From Mauremys mutica (lineage: Eukaryota > Chordata > Testudines > Geoemydidae): 64,000 nt of DNA. The stretch covers positions 57,121,321 through 57,185,320 of the forward strand of contig NC_059075.1 of assembly GCF_020497125.1 (NCBI RefSeq), given 5' to 3'. Positions 23,674 through 35,135 of the stretch are shown here, one piece after another (position 1 is the first letter of the stretch; the number at the start of each line of letters is the position of its first letter). The translations under genes were made by a program, and so were the position numbers. The notes beneath the pieces were generated by a model that worked only from the letters and a program-made list of their open reading frames with translations, ran no database searches and was not told the DNA's origin.

Positions 23674-26667
23674 TCAGTCTTGTGCCAGGGTTTCCCAGGA
23701 GGTGATGTCAATATCCAGGGACTTCAGAGAGGCTTTCAGCGTGTCTTTGTATCGCTTCTTTTGTCCCCCATGCGATCGCTTTCCTTGAGACAGCTCACCA
23801 TAAAAGAGCTGTTTGGGGATGCGGTGGTCTGGCATCCTTACAACATGGCCTGCCCAGCGTGTCTGGGCTTTCATAAGCAGAGTATAAATTGACGGCAGGC
23901 CTGCTCTGGAGAGGACTTCTGTATCTGGCACCTTATCCTGCCACCGGATCCTCAGAAGTCTGCGGAGGCAAGTCATGTGGAAGTGGTTCAGTTGCCTAGC
24001 GTGCCTCCTGTATACAGTCCAAGTCTCACTGGCATACATCAGGGTAGTTAGCACTACTGCTCGGTAGACTTTAAGCTTTGTAGCAAGGCTTATTCCACGG
24101 CGGTCCCACACGTTGGTCAACAGTCTGCCAAATGCAGAACTTGCCTTAGCGATTCTGCAGTTGACCTCGATGTCAATTGTCACTGCGCAAGAAAGGGTGC
24201 TGCCAAGGTATGTAAATTGGTCCACTGCTTGCAGCTTTTGTCCCTTCACTATGATGGTGGGCTCTTGGTGTTGGGCTTTCGGAGCTGGCTGGTGCATCAC
24301 TTCGGTTTTCTTTATGTTGATGAGGAGGCCGAAGTTATCGCATGCTGCTGCGAATTTATCCATGCTAGCTTGCATTTCCTGCTCTGATCCAGCATTCAGG
24401 GCACAGTCGTCAGCAAAAAGAAGGTCTCTTAGCACAGTCTCCTTTATTTTGGTGACAGCCTGGAGTCTTCGCAGGTTGAACAGTTTCCCATCAGTCCTGT
24501 ATCTCAGGCTGATTCCCAAGGAACTGTTCTGAAAGGCGTCTGACAGCATAGCTGAAAACATTATGCTGAACAGGGTCGGTGCCAACACACACCCTTGCTT
24601 GACGCCGTTTGTGATGGGAAAGGCCTCTGAAGCTTCTCCGTCGTCCAGAACACGAGCCGTCATGCCGTCGTGGAACTGACGTACCATCAGGATGAATCTG
24701 TCAGGGCACTCAAACTTCGACATGATGCGCCACAGACCTTCGCGACTGACAGTGTCAAAAGCCTTGGTAAGATCCACGAAGATGGTATACAGTTCACGAT
24801 TCTGCTCTTGACACTTCTCTTGGAGCTGTCGAACTGCGAAGATCATGTCCACAGTGCCACGCTCTTTGCGGAAGCCGCACTGTGTCTCGGGTAGTAAACC
24901 CTGTTCCAGGTGGTCAATCAGGCGATTCAGCAACACTCGTGCAAGGATCTTACCTGCGCTAGAAAGCAGTGATATTCCTCTATGAATATCACAGACTTTT
25001 CGATTTCCTTTCCTCTTGTAGAGGTGTACGATGGACGCATCTTTCAATTCCTGAGGAATGGACCCTTGATTCCAGAAGGACTGGAACAGCTGAGTGAGTT
25101 TGTCAACAAGCATTGCACCACCATCCTTATAGATTTCCGCTGGAATCGCATCAGATCCTGAGGCCTTGCCACTAGACAGCTGACTGATGGCCTGTAGGGT
25201 TTCAGTCTCTGATGGTGGAACGTCCAGGCTGTAATTAATATCCGCCTGGGGCATTCTGTCAATCGCCTCATTATTGATGGAAGATGGGCGGTTCAGTACG
25301 GATTGGAAATGCTCAGCCCAACGCTGTAAAATCAGAGTCTTCTCAGTAATGAGAGTTACGCCATCTAAGTCCAGTAGAGGGGAACTCCCTGAAGGCCGAG
25401 GTCCGTACAAGGATCTAAGGGCTTCGTAGAACCGTTTGGCATCGTTTCTATCAGCAAACTTCTGGATTTCATCTGCTTTGGCACTCAACCAGGAGTCCTG
25501 CATCTTACGAAGCTTGCTCTGTACGGTCCTGCGAATGTTGATGAAGGCATTTTTCTTAGCTGTTGACAACGGGTCGTTCTGATGAGCATGGTGAAGGCGG
25601 TGCTTTTCAGCAAGTAAAGCCTTGATCTCTTCGTCGTTTTCATCAAACCAGTCCTGCTGTTTCCTGTGTGAGGGTCCAAGAACCTTTAGTGCAGAAAAGT
25701 GCACAATATTTCGGAAGCGTTCCCAGTTCCTCTCAACGTTTTCCTCTAATTGCAGCTCTGAGAGTTGGTTGTTGAGATCTTCTACTAGTGAAGCTGCTGT
25801 GTTGGGGTTCCTCAGTTTACTGACGTTGATCTTTTTCATCACAGCTTTATTTCCCTGCGGACGTCTCTTTGGCTTGATGTGAAGGCTTAATTTAGAGATG
25901 ATAAGTCTATGATCAGTCCAACAGTCAGCACTCGGCATGGCCTTAGTCACCCTTACATCCTGTCTGTCTTTCCTCCGCACGATGACATAATCAATGAGAT
26001 GCCAGTGCTTGGAACGTGGGTGCATCCAGGACGTCTTTTTGCGAGTGGGCAGGCGGAAGATGGTATTGGTGATGATCAGATCATGAGTCGCACATGTCTT
26101 CAATAGTAGTAGGCCATTGCTGTTGCATTTGCCGATTCCATTTTTTCCAATGACGCCATCCCAGGCAGAGTGATCGGATCCTACTCTCGCGTTAAAATCG
26201 CCAAGTAGAATGAGCCTGTCGGTGCGCTTCACGGATGAAAGTAGGGCATCGAGATCTTCATAAAACTTGTCCTTTACTTCATCTGGATTCATCATTGTGG
26301 GTGCGTAAGCGCTGATTAGTATAACTCGCTTTCCTCTCGGTAGTGGAAGATGCAGTGTCATGAGTCGATCGTTCACGCCCTTGGGAAGACTGGCAAATTT
26401 GCGGACAAGATGATTCTTAACCGCAAAGCCAACTCCAGATTCACGACGTTCGTCACTGCTACGTCCACACCAGAAGAATGTGTAACCACCTCCTGTTTCT
26501 GTGAGCTGACCTTCGTTGGCTAGACGAGTTTCACACAGGGCCGCAATATTGATGTTAAATCTTGCGAGCTCTCTGGCGACCAGAGCTGTTCTTCTTTCTG
26601 GTCGATCTGCTGAGGGATTGTCTTGGAGCGTGCGTACATTCCATGTACCAATAATGAGTGGTGTCAC
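23674..26667 (-). CDS. LINE endonuclease-reverse transcriptase ORF, 997 codons
   Basis: Encodes the protein that nicks target DNA and copies the element RNA at the nick. Residues 1-260 form an APE-type endonuclease: WNVRTL at 9-14, ETRL with Glu46, LLGDFNARVG with Asp157 and Asn159, IDYVIV with Asp226, and TDHRLI with Asp252/His253. The reverse transcriptase covers about 480-790: QCGFRKERGT (596-605), VDLTKAFDTV (631-640), GVKQGCVLAPTLF (688-700) and catalytic FADD (751-754). A C-terminal conserved region follows (YASETW, WAGHVVRMPD). The catalytic residues are intact. The frame ends at a TGA (23674-23676) that looks premature, because family-like sequence continues in the same frame to a TAG at 23455. 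The ATG at 26667 begins MTPLIIGTWNVRT, a good fit to the expected N terminus, though an upstream start is possible. Confidence 0.9.
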   Translation of the reverse strand: MTPLIIGTWNVRTLQDNPSADRPERRTALVARELARFNINIAALCETRLANEGQLTETGGGYTFFWCGRSSDERRESGVGFAVKNHLVRKFASLPKGVNDRLMTLHLPLPRGKRVILISAYAPTMMNPDEVKDKFYEDLDALLSSVKRTDRLILLGDFNARVGSDHSAWDGVIGKNGIGKCNSNGLLLLKTCATHDLIITNTIFRLPTRKKTSWMHPRSKHWHLIDYVIVRRKDRQDVRVTKAMPSADCWTDHRLIISKLSLHIKPKRRPQGNKAVMKKINVSKLRNPNTAASLVEDLNNQLSELQLEENVERNWERFRNIVHFSALKVLGPSHRKQQDWFDENDEEIKALLAEKHRLHHAHQNDPLSTAKKNAFINIRRTVQSKLRKMQDSWLSAKADEIQKFADRNDAKRFYEALRSLYGPRPSGSSPLLDLDGVTLITEKTLILQRWAEHFQSVLNRPSSINNEAIDRMPQADINYSLDVPPSETETLQAISQLSSGKASGSDAIPAEIYKDGGAMLVDKLTQLFQSFWNQGSIPQELKDASIVHLYKRKGNRKVCDIHRGISLLSSAGKILARVLLNRLIDHLEQGLLPETQCGFRKERGTVDMIFAVRQLQEKCQEQNRELYTIFVDLTKAFDTVSREGLWRIMSKFECPDRFILMVRQFHDGMTARVLDDGEASEAFPITNGVKQGCVLAPTLFSIMFSAMLSDAFQNSSLGISLRYRTDGKLFNLRRLQAVTKIKETVLRDLLFADDCALNAGSEQEMQASMDKFAAACDNFGLLINIKKTEVMHQPAPKAQHQEPTIIVKGQKLQAVDQFTYLGSTLSCAVTIDIEVNCRIAKASSAFGRLLTNVWDRRGISLATKLKVYRAVVLTTLMYASETWTVYRRHARQLNHFHMTCLRRLLRIRWQDKVPDTEVLSRAGLPSIYTLLMKAQTRWAGHVVRMPDHRIPKQLFYGELSQGKRSHGGQKKRYKDTLKASLKSLDIDITSWETLAQD

Positions 26668-27534
26668 CTTGCGTTTTGTTGTTTGAAATTTTGTTATTCG
26701 ACCGCATAAGATGGGATCCCTTCCAGCCGCGGTAAGCTGGCCAGGGTTCTATGAAGCAAACAATGTTTAGGGCACCTTTTCTAGCCCCTTCCTCTTACTA
26801 CGGAGGTGAGCAGTGCAGTCCTAAAGAGGGCTTCTCAGTCACTCAGGTAGACGCCGAATCCAGCTGTTGCTTCGGTCAGCAAGAAGACGACCATTAGACC
26901 TGAGCCGCCTGTGTGCAGGTCCGCGGCTATAGCTCCCAGTGTATCCACACCTGCTGCATCGTCGCTCGCCCATCACCACAGGACTTTAAAGTTTACAGGA
27001 ATTGGAGGGATGTCAAGACTTGTGCGTGAATTGGATTAAAGTGAGGGAGAGGTGCGCATAGTCAGCCTCACTCTCTCTTCCCAGATTCCATCTTGCTCCA
27101 ATGGCAGGACAAAAGTCGAGACAGTTGGAGATGGGCTGGGCGCAGTGGTTGACCAGGGCGTCTTTCGCGTCTTGCTGTGCTCTTAGTGTACCACATCGCT
27201 TGCAGAAACCGCCTTCATGACCATTGGTCTTATTCCAAAAGGTCTCATCCGCTCAATCCGCCGGAGTCTGTCTTCACATGCTCGGGATAGACAAGGCCCC
27301 ATCTCACCGAAGGTCTATGCCCGACGGCTACCCTCAACCTGGTTTAGCCAGCCTGTCGAAGCTGTTGCCCGGGGTGTGGCCGCTGCGCATGCTACAGCTA
27401 CTAGGAGCCACAGGTGAGAGCTGAGTGACAGGTGGGGGCCAAAGGTGGACGAGCTGCCCTGAAGGGACACGACATGCCCCTACACCAGAGGTGCTACCCC
27501 TCCCTGAACACCCCATACACCCCATTACAAGGCT

Positions 27535-27880
27535 AAATAAACTAAAAAATGACATTAATAGAAGAGTGAAAGGGCAGTGCATGACTACAGTCATCAAAAG
27601 ATGTCAGGTGCAATGGTTTAACTTGTTGCTAGAATGACCCCACACCAATTGCCTACAATTATTCTCTGTGATGAGAGAGGTCCCAGATGCCCAAGGAGAC
27701 AGTGGTACAACACAGTAAATATAGCCATCCAGGCAATGCCTCTCCCTTCTCCCCCCTCCCAAATAGGCTCAAATGGCAGCTCAAAGAAGACGTGGATGGA
27801 ATCTGCTTATAACTTCAGCCCTACCCAACCTTCATGTTGGAAAAAGAAGATGATGATGAAAATCACTTGAGTCACAATAA
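27535..27880 (+). pseudogene. Decayed LINE, 3' part
   Basis: Continuation of the older LINE after the RTE-like insertion. The frame opens with LNKLKNDINRRVKGQ, in phase with RCLHHILGVTR at the end of the 5' part, and then decays (stops from about 27634). Near 27846-27860 there is a GAAGATGATGATGAAAATC stretch that may be its simple-sequence 3' tail. Confidence 0.65.
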
Positions 27881-28267
27881 AATCATGAGAGCTGACAATA
27901 CTAATGTTAACTTGCTCCCAAAGCACGTAAGTCATATTTCTGATGGATAGCTCATTAAATGTAATTTAGCCCTTCAGAATTTGAATGAGTGCACTCATTT
28001 ATTCATTGTAATCCCATTAGTCTCTCCCTCTCCCCATTCCCTGATGAATGAGACCCATCCCACCTCTCATTCCTGTGCAAACAATGGAAGACAATGGATG
28101 CCTCATGCTCCCTCCCCATGTCCCTGCAAAGAGTTCTCAGAATTCCAATCCAGCTTTGGCCGCCTCTCTGGTGCTGGTTCCTCAGCTGAGAGTGTAGTTG
28201 ATGTGGAAGGCAGGCTAATAGACTTTCTCCCTTCCCATGGTCACAAACCTCAACTCCCAAAGCATCT
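27881..28267. other. Non-coding, no recognised feature
   Basis: Short interval between the LINE tail and the next MITE; nothing definite. Confidence 0.45.
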
Positions 28268-28275
28268 CTCTATCC

Positions 28276-28586
28276 CAGGGGTCGGCAACCTTTCAGAGGT
28301 GCTGTGCCGAGTCTTCATTTATTCACTGTAATTTAAGGTTTTGTGTACCACTAATACATTTTAACGTTTTTAGAAGGTCTCTTTCTATAAGTCTATAATA
28401 TATAAATAAACTACTGTTGTATGTAAAGTAAATAAGGTTTTTAAAATGTTTAAGAAGCTTCATTTAAAATTAAATTAAAATGCAGAGCCCCCCGGACTGG
28501 TGGCCAGGACCCGGGCAGTGTGAGTGCCATTGAAAATGAGCTTGTGTGCCGCCTTCGGCACACGTGCCATAGGTTGCCTACCCCTG
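28276..28586. mobile_element. hAT-type MITE with perfect 8-bp duplication
   Basis: Flanked by CTCTATCC on both sides (28268-28275 and 28587-28594). The termini are CAGGGGTCGGCAACC and GGTTGCCTACCCCTG, inverted copies apart from one or two differences. The AT-rich centre and GC-rich right third are non-coding. This terminus type is widespread among vertebrate hAT elements. Confidence 0.9.
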
Positions 28587-28594
28587 CTCTATCC

Positions 28595-31500
28595 CAACCT
28601 CACCCATCTCTTAACCATGGCAAATTAGCCAGTTCCCAGTATCCCTGGAAACCAGCTATATTCTACATGGAGTTACTATTAAGTCTGGTCAAAAATTTTC
28701 CATTACAACTTCTTTGTTGGAAAATTAGGTTTTCAGTTAAATGAAAATTTTCATAGAAAATATCAGATTAATTCAGAAAAAAAATGCACTTTTGTCAGAA
28801 AAATAAACCCCCCAAAACTGATGTGTTTCCCCCCTGGAATACAGATATTTGGGGGAGAGGGATTGTAAAAACAATTTTTTTTTCTCCCGTCTTCACATTT
28901 TCAATTTGTTATGAAAAATTAACATTTTCCCTAGCAGGGGATAATAGATTTTCTCACCAGCACTAGTTACTATATCCATCACAAGCAACGTAGTCAAGTT
29001 TAAACTGTAGTCATAACTTCCAGCTTTACTTTCTGATGGGTTGGGTTTTTGTTTTTTTGCTTTAATTTATAACCATAAGTTTGCATTAACATACACTTGA
29101 GCATTAGTTTAAAAACGTGTGTTATCTACAATTGAATAATAGAGTTTGTGTACTACAGTAGCATAATTTTCAATAAAAAGTTTTCAGTATATCTTTCTGG
29201 CTTAGGAGTTCTCTTCAATTCTCACATTAACATAAAACTCAGTTTGTATAGTCAGAAATTTGAAGATTTTAAAAGGAATACGGTATATTTTGGTTGTCCA
29301 TATTAAACTTCTGTATTTTTGCTAAATTGTTTCCAAAATGTTTACTTGCTCATTTTATAATACAATAACTTCAACTTTCAAGCACTGTCTAATGCTGTTT
29401 GTGAATGACTTATATATTTGCTCAAGTACTTTATACTGATTATATTATTGTTATAGCCAAATTACTGCTGGGAATAAGTATGCTGGAAGAAAATTAGAGC
29501 AGATGGACTATAAATACAGTATGAGTTAAGTTTTAATATTCTTGATATTAATTAGTTGAATACCAGTATATACAAATCCACACAGGGAAAAAAAAAGACA
29601 TCTGTTTTAACGTTTTCAAAGAAATACAGATCGATAAATCTATGATCTGAAAATGAAATATTAAAATTAATACCTTAGAGTTTGTGTTGACAAATTTAAG
29701 TCAAAGAAAAAAAATCAATCTGACTTTAGTGCTGCACTTAGTAACAGAAGGCATTTTTGGAGCTAGTGCAACAAAAAACTTGTACCAATTTTTGCTGACT
29801 TGGGCCCTTGTTAATTATACTTTATCACAGTATGTTTTAGAGAAATCTGGAGCCTTCAGACTGCAGTGTGTCTGCTTTAGTGGCTGCAGATGCATGATTA
29901 TACCTTAATTACTCAAGAGATGAAATCAAATGATTTAACCTAAATAGTCTGATAACACGAAAGCCAGATATCTAAATACAAATTTGATGAGTGAACATGA
30001 TTTAGTGAGATTACCGTTTTAGGTCACACAAAAGCAGCTCATATTTAACAGATAGTTATGGTTATATAGGAAAAATGGTCCTGGATCCAGAAGGGTTAGT
30101 AATATACACATAAGAAATTAGGCAATCTCACAGTCTCCCCCAAACAAAGATTTGGAATCCATATTATCATTATAAATTATGCTACCATTTCAGAAAGCTT
30201 GAAAAATATGTTTAAAAGGAAAAGCTATTAAACTTATTTTAATAATATCCCTCTGAATATAATAGCCTCCTCATCTTGTGTTTATCAACCAGTTGCCATT
30301 CAGGCTACATTTAAAATAGATTTAGTATTTTTTTTATAGATATCTGTGATGCTGGCAGACCAGATGCCTGCTCACACCACTGCCCCTGGGCCTCAATGAA
30401 CACTGACAAATACATAGCTGGGAACCAATCTAGCTCACCTGTGTGTTGGTATTGTTAAAATAGGCATCAGATTTACAAACATGTGTTTAGACTTTGAAAT
30501 GCTTGTGAGTTGCTGCATGCATTAATCTCACTTATAATATGTGTATTCCATGTTATAAGGTAATATTTAAGTGTTTGCTCTAAAATTGTAACCCCCCTCC
30601 CCAGTTAGGAGAGAAGTATTAGCAAGCGTGAAATGCTAGCTTACCACAGGTGGTGTCATCTCCTCTCCAACAGAAGAAGGCCCATAGACATCAGACAAGC
30701 CAGCGTGGAACATCAGTAGACAAAATACTTTGTTGATTGCTCCGCCACCCCCACCTCCCATGAAGAGGGGACATGCACAAACACTCGAGCTCTGGGGGAA
30801 GGGAATAAAAATCCCTGTCAAGAAGAAATTGTTATCCCTATGCTACTTGGACTTCACGGAGAGTGAAAGTCTTCTAAGCATAAATGAGGGATCACTGACT
30901 GTTAAGCTTGGGTTACCCCTAAAGGACATATAGCTCTTGCACATTACAGCAGCTTCTGTTACTTGTTGACACCTACGACTTTAACCCATTTGTGCATGAT
31001 TATCTGCTTTAACCTTGTAAAAAACTAAATTTCTTTTTCCTAGTTAATAAATATTTAGTTAATTTATTATAGGATTGGCTGCAAGTGTTGTCTTTGGTGT
31101 GAGATCTGAGGAACAATTGACCTGGGGTAAGTGACTGGTCCTTTGGGACTAAGAGTAACCTGAATATTACTGTGATTTTTGGTGTAGGGGACCATCTATC
31201 ACACCAGCAAGCTTGCCTACGTTAAGCTGTTATAGTGTTTGAGGAGGTTCATTCTTGATTGACGAAATATAAGTATGGAACACACATAACCAATCGGTGG
31301 TTTGTGCCCTGCTTTTTAACTGTGTGCCCTGAGTTTGGCACTGATGGTTGTGAGCCACTCCAGACAGCTTGACAGTATCCACCATTTTTATCCTATTTAA
31401 TAAATTTGTTTGTTAAATTACTATATGTTAATATGCAAGGTATACAAATAAGTTTAGAGATCAGCTTTGGCATACATTTAATTTATTGTAATCTTGTACA

Positions 31501-31780
31501 GACTGGTGAACACACTTAGTTCTGAACACAGACGGGTCCTTGTGATATGTAAAGTTTTTGTTCCATAAGTATTTGAGGTAACGTAAAAAACAGGAATTCT
31601 GAAGTTAATATTATATATATTTTAAAGTTTTGTTCTCCTGACTGCTAGAAAATATCATTGTGCACTTACAGAGCGAAAACTATCCATTAAATTTTGTTCA
31701 CAGCAACTTTTTGTTTTGAATCAGCCAAGTTATAAACCTCTAAATCATGTACGGATATAAGAGAAACGACTACAGATCAC
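28595..31780. other. Non-coding; one probable old repeat at 30820-31240
   Basis: Mostly AT-rich sequence without genes. The part at about 30820-31240 (AGGATTGGCTGCAAGTG, GACCTGGGGTAAGTGACTGG, TTTGGGACTAAGAGTAACC) resembles a mid-repetitive family that I associate with turtles, of unknown class. A frame at 29684-29908 has no motif. Confidence 0.4.
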
Positions 31781-31783
31781 TTA

Positions 31784-32834
31784 GGGCTGGTCTCTACTAC
31801 TGGGGAGATCGATGCTGCTGCAATTGATGAAGCAGGGATCAATTTAGCAGGTCTAGTGAAGACCCACTAAATTGACAGCAGAGCACTTTCCAGTCGACCC
31901 CGGTACTCCAGCTCTCTGAGAAGAGTAAGGGAAGTCAACCAAAGAGTATCTCCCATCAACACAGTGCAGTGAAGATATCAGGGTAAGTCAGTCTAGGCCA
32001 GTGGTTCCCAAACTGGGGTTTGGGAACCCCTGGGGGTTCGCAAAATGTTACAGGGGGTTCTCAGGAAAAAAAATCCATAATGGGGGACAGAGCTGTCCCT
32101 AGAGACCTCGGGAAGCCCGGAGCCAGCAGCCCGGAGCCCCTGGACTTCCAAGAGCTAAGCAGATCAAAACAAGCATATCTATCACACTGAGGAGATTTAC
32201 ACTTCAAGACTCCTTATAAGAAATGGAAAGGGAGGTGGATATTTTTTGCTGTTTTTTAAATTAAATAGGCAGCTAGTATTGTTTTTTTAAATTATTATGA
32301 AGAACAAGTTTAAGCTTGTTAAGTGTAATGTGCATTGTTTGCCTGGACTGCTCAAGACCTGAATGCTTGTATAGGAGGAATTCTTTGAGTTGGCTTCTTA
32401 AATACCTTCATGATGTTTCACATCTGATACTCCTTGATGAAACATGGGAGCCTTGTCTTATAACAGACTTATTCAAAGTGATACAAGCTACGAAAGTGAG
32501 ATCTTGGAAGAGTGTTGCCATTTTCATAATGTAATCAGAATACTGTAATGATAAATAATAATAATAAATAGTGTGTAATATGCATGTCATAAAAACAAAT
32601 TTTATATTTCCCAGATCACTGCTTTTATAATTTATACTCAGATAAAGGAGAAAATCCTGGAAATATTCATTTTTAGGACAGGGTTCGCAAGACTGGACAT
32701 TTTAGTGAAAGGTGTTCACAGGTTGTTGAAGTTTGAGAGCCACTGATCTAGACTATATCAACTCCAGCTATGTTATTCACATAGCTGGAGTAGCGTAATT
32801 TAGGTCAACTTACCTCTGTAGTGAAGACAAGCCC
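31784..32834. mobile_element. PIF/Harbinger-like MITE, split by a hAT element
   Basis: TTA flanks the outer ends (31781-31783 and 32835-32837). The termini are GGGCTGGTCTCTACTAC and GTAGTGAAGACAAGCCC. Without the insertion at 31999-32745 the element is about 300 bp, the same size as the other TTA-flanked MITEs. The right part holds a tight palindrome, CAGCTATGTTATTCACATAGCTG (32765-32787). Confidence 0.75.
31999..32745. mobile_element. Nested hAT (Charlie-like) element
   Basis: The termini are CAGTGGTTCCCAAACTGGGG and GTTTGAGAGCCACTG, the classic CAGTGGTTC ends of Charlie-type hAT elements. The flanking 8-mers GTCTAGGC (31991-31998) and ATCTAGAC (32746-32753) agree at 6 of 8 positions, as expected for an old 8-bp duplication. 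The AT-rich interior has no transposase. It is younger than the MITE that it splits. Confidence 0.8.
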
Positions 32835-32837
32835 TTA

Positions 32838-33406
32838 GAGTCACACTAGGAGGCAGCACTATGATACAGGTATACTGCTTCTGTGCTGTTACTCATGCAA
32901 GTATCCAAGCAAGCTTTATATCATATTGTAATATCAAGCACTACAAACTGAAAATGAAAGCACTTTCCTTTGTAACACTTCCATAAAAAGGGAGGAAAGG
33001 TTAAAATTGGTATAAAAAGTGTCAAAGTCTTTACCATACATATTAAGAACTAGATATTACCCTTAGGTACAGCCCAGAGTAAGCAGTGATATGGTATATT
33101 ACACCTCCCCTCAAGGAACTGTGACTTAGAGTTCCTCCCCTGCTCCCCTCTTGTTCTGGGGAGAAGTAATTTACTGCAGCCCTTGAAAGGATGCTGCTTA
33201 CTTCCCCTGCTATGTATCCAGACAGTTCTCCCCCAGTCTCTGCCTCTTCACCACCACCTCTCTATGGGGAACACCCAGAGAACAAACCCTGCACAAAACT
33301 CAGACCCATACTGTGGGTAACCCTAATGCAGTCATACAATCAGGATGAGCAGCATAAGAACTAGTCACAATCCAACCCTAGATGAAAAAAAGAAGCTTCT
33401 CACAAC
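32838..33406. other. Non-coding, no recognised feature
   Basis: Nothing could be assigned. Confidence 0.45.
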
Positions 33407-33409
33407 TTA

Positions 33410-33705
33410 GCCCTGGTCTACACACAGCCCCGGGGTCGAACTAGGGTACGCGAATTCAGCTACGTGAATAAGGTAGCTGAATTCGAACTACCCTAGTTCG
33501 AATGACTTACCCGTCCAGACGCCGCGGAAGCGAACTCCGCGGCTCCAAGGTCGACTCCGCCAACTCCTCCTGCCGCGGTGGAGTACCGGAGTCGACCGCG
33601 GCGCTTCCGGAGTTCGAACTATCGCGTCTAGATCAGACGCGATAGTTCGAACTCCGAGAAGTCGAACTCGCCGCGTCGACCCGCGCGGTAAGTATAAACG
33701 TACCC
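33410..33705. mobile_element. Palindromic CpG-rich MITE, PIF/Harbinger-like
   Basis: TTA duplications lie at 33407-33409 and 33706-33708. The termini are GCCCTGGTCTACAC and GTATAAACGTACCC. The interior is unusually rich in CpG and TCGA. A perfect 21-bp inverted pair (33609-33629 and 33635-33655, arm starting GGAGTTCGAACTATCGC) surrounds a 5-base loop. A second palindrome is near 33450-33500 (GAATTCAGCTACGTGAATAAGGTAGCTGAATTC). Non-coding. Confidence 0.85.
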
Positions 33706-33708
33706 TTA

Positions 33709-35132
33709 GACAATGAAACCATCTGTTTGGATTGTCAGAAACTGTATTATAGTATTAGGTATAGTGTAATGTATGTGCTTTTAAATAATATTCACTACTT
33801 AGATGTATATTATTTAATTGTTTACATCTTGTCTAATGTAGTACATATTGAATTAAGCCCTTTTAAAATAAAATATTTACATTCAATTTACAAATATTAT
33901 TTACAAAACAGACTAATTTTTCATACTAATTCATCATTCATGATACATAAATTTAGAAAAAAATTCTACACTTGAAATTAAGTATTCACATTCTACTCTT
34001 GTAATTTTAGTCAAGAATAGGGAACATTTTTAATAGGAAATATGCAGAATTTTCTCAGCAATATGAGAAGTCAGATTTGGCTACTGTGGTAAATTTAATA
34101 AAATATGCTTTTCCACTTCATTAAAACAGAGGAGAGAGAAAAACAAACAGCACTTAGCATGTCATTTAAAAAATCCTATGTATTTTTAGTTTCATACTTA
34201 CACAGGTAAATACTTGTAATTGGTCTCAGCTTATATATCATCCTGCTCCGGCAGTAAGAGATTTCAACTGAACCATTTTTATTTTAATTTAGTGAATCCA
34301 TTCTCAAACTGATTTGTGTTGTATTAGCTGAGCGCATAAATATGTATGCCTTCAATAATTTATAGCTACCACCTATCATTTTTTACGTAAAGAAATCTAT
34401 CTATTGATAAAGAAAAATGCCTTTTTTCCTTAAGGTAAGTCTTTGAATTACAGTGTGTTATAAACTGGAAATTGGTGTGAATGTATTGGCCTTTTGTTCC
34501 ACAGCAACATAAAATTGTTAATCTATGACCAGCATGAAACATTAAGCTGCCTTTGATTTTTCATTCCAATTTAATTCACTTGGCTACCCTTCAGTGATTG
34601 GCTTTGACTGGAAAGTCACATGTTATATAGAGACAAAAATCACAACTGCTGCTTAAGCTTGTCATGCTGGGAAGTCATTCAATTAAAACTGGAGCTATTT
34701 GCTCACAGTATCTATCAAGGTCAGTCTTCACAGGGTCTTGTAAACTCAAAGGCCTTGTCCTGAACATTCAGTTTTGCTTAATTCTCTTCATACTACTGTA
34801 CACCTACAGACTAAGTCAAGCATGCAGCATGGATTTACAGTACCATATTGTTAACACTATTTTCAAGTAGGTTTTAGCTTCACTGGTCAGGAGTCCTGGT
34901 GATCTATATTATCACATTAAGAAGTGCTGCAACACATACAGTACCTATGACATTTTAAAGTAAGGATGAAAGGGTTAAATTGCCTGATGAGGGCATCTGA
35001 GTGAGAAGTTGTGCTGAATATACTTGGAAACAAAATGATATATCTAGAGAGCTAAATATTTATATCACACTTAGTAACTGTGCTACCAGAGCACCTTACG
35101 AGATTGAAAAATCCAAGTATCACACTAGACTC
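33709..35132. other. Non-coding, AT-rich spacer
   Basis: Very AT-rich interval between two copies of the same MITE family in opposite orientation. No gene seen. Confidence 0.5.
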
Positions 35133-35135
35133 TTA

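Larger units (their letters stand above)
23415..27524 (-). mobile_element. Nearly full-length RTE-like LINE
   Basis: The element lies between two copies of TTACAAGGCT (23405-23414 and 27525-27534), a 10-bp target-site duplication. On the minus strand it has about 850 bases of leader (27524-26668), a single long ORF, and a very short 3' tail ending ACGAACATCATC. A single ORF with N-terminal endonuclease and a short simple-sequence tail fits RTE-type LINEs; the sub-clade cannot be fixed by eye. Length and intactness suggest a young insertion. The leader contains open frames on the opposite strand that have no support as genes. Confidence 0.85.

Noticed and set aside
24113..24532. Plus-strand frames within 23.4-26.7 kb
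   Set aside because: They are antisense shadows of the LINE ORF and contain no motif of their own.
27217..27424. Plus-strand frames upstream of the LINE ORF
   Set aside because: They are antisense to the LINE leader, in two overlapping phases, with no support.
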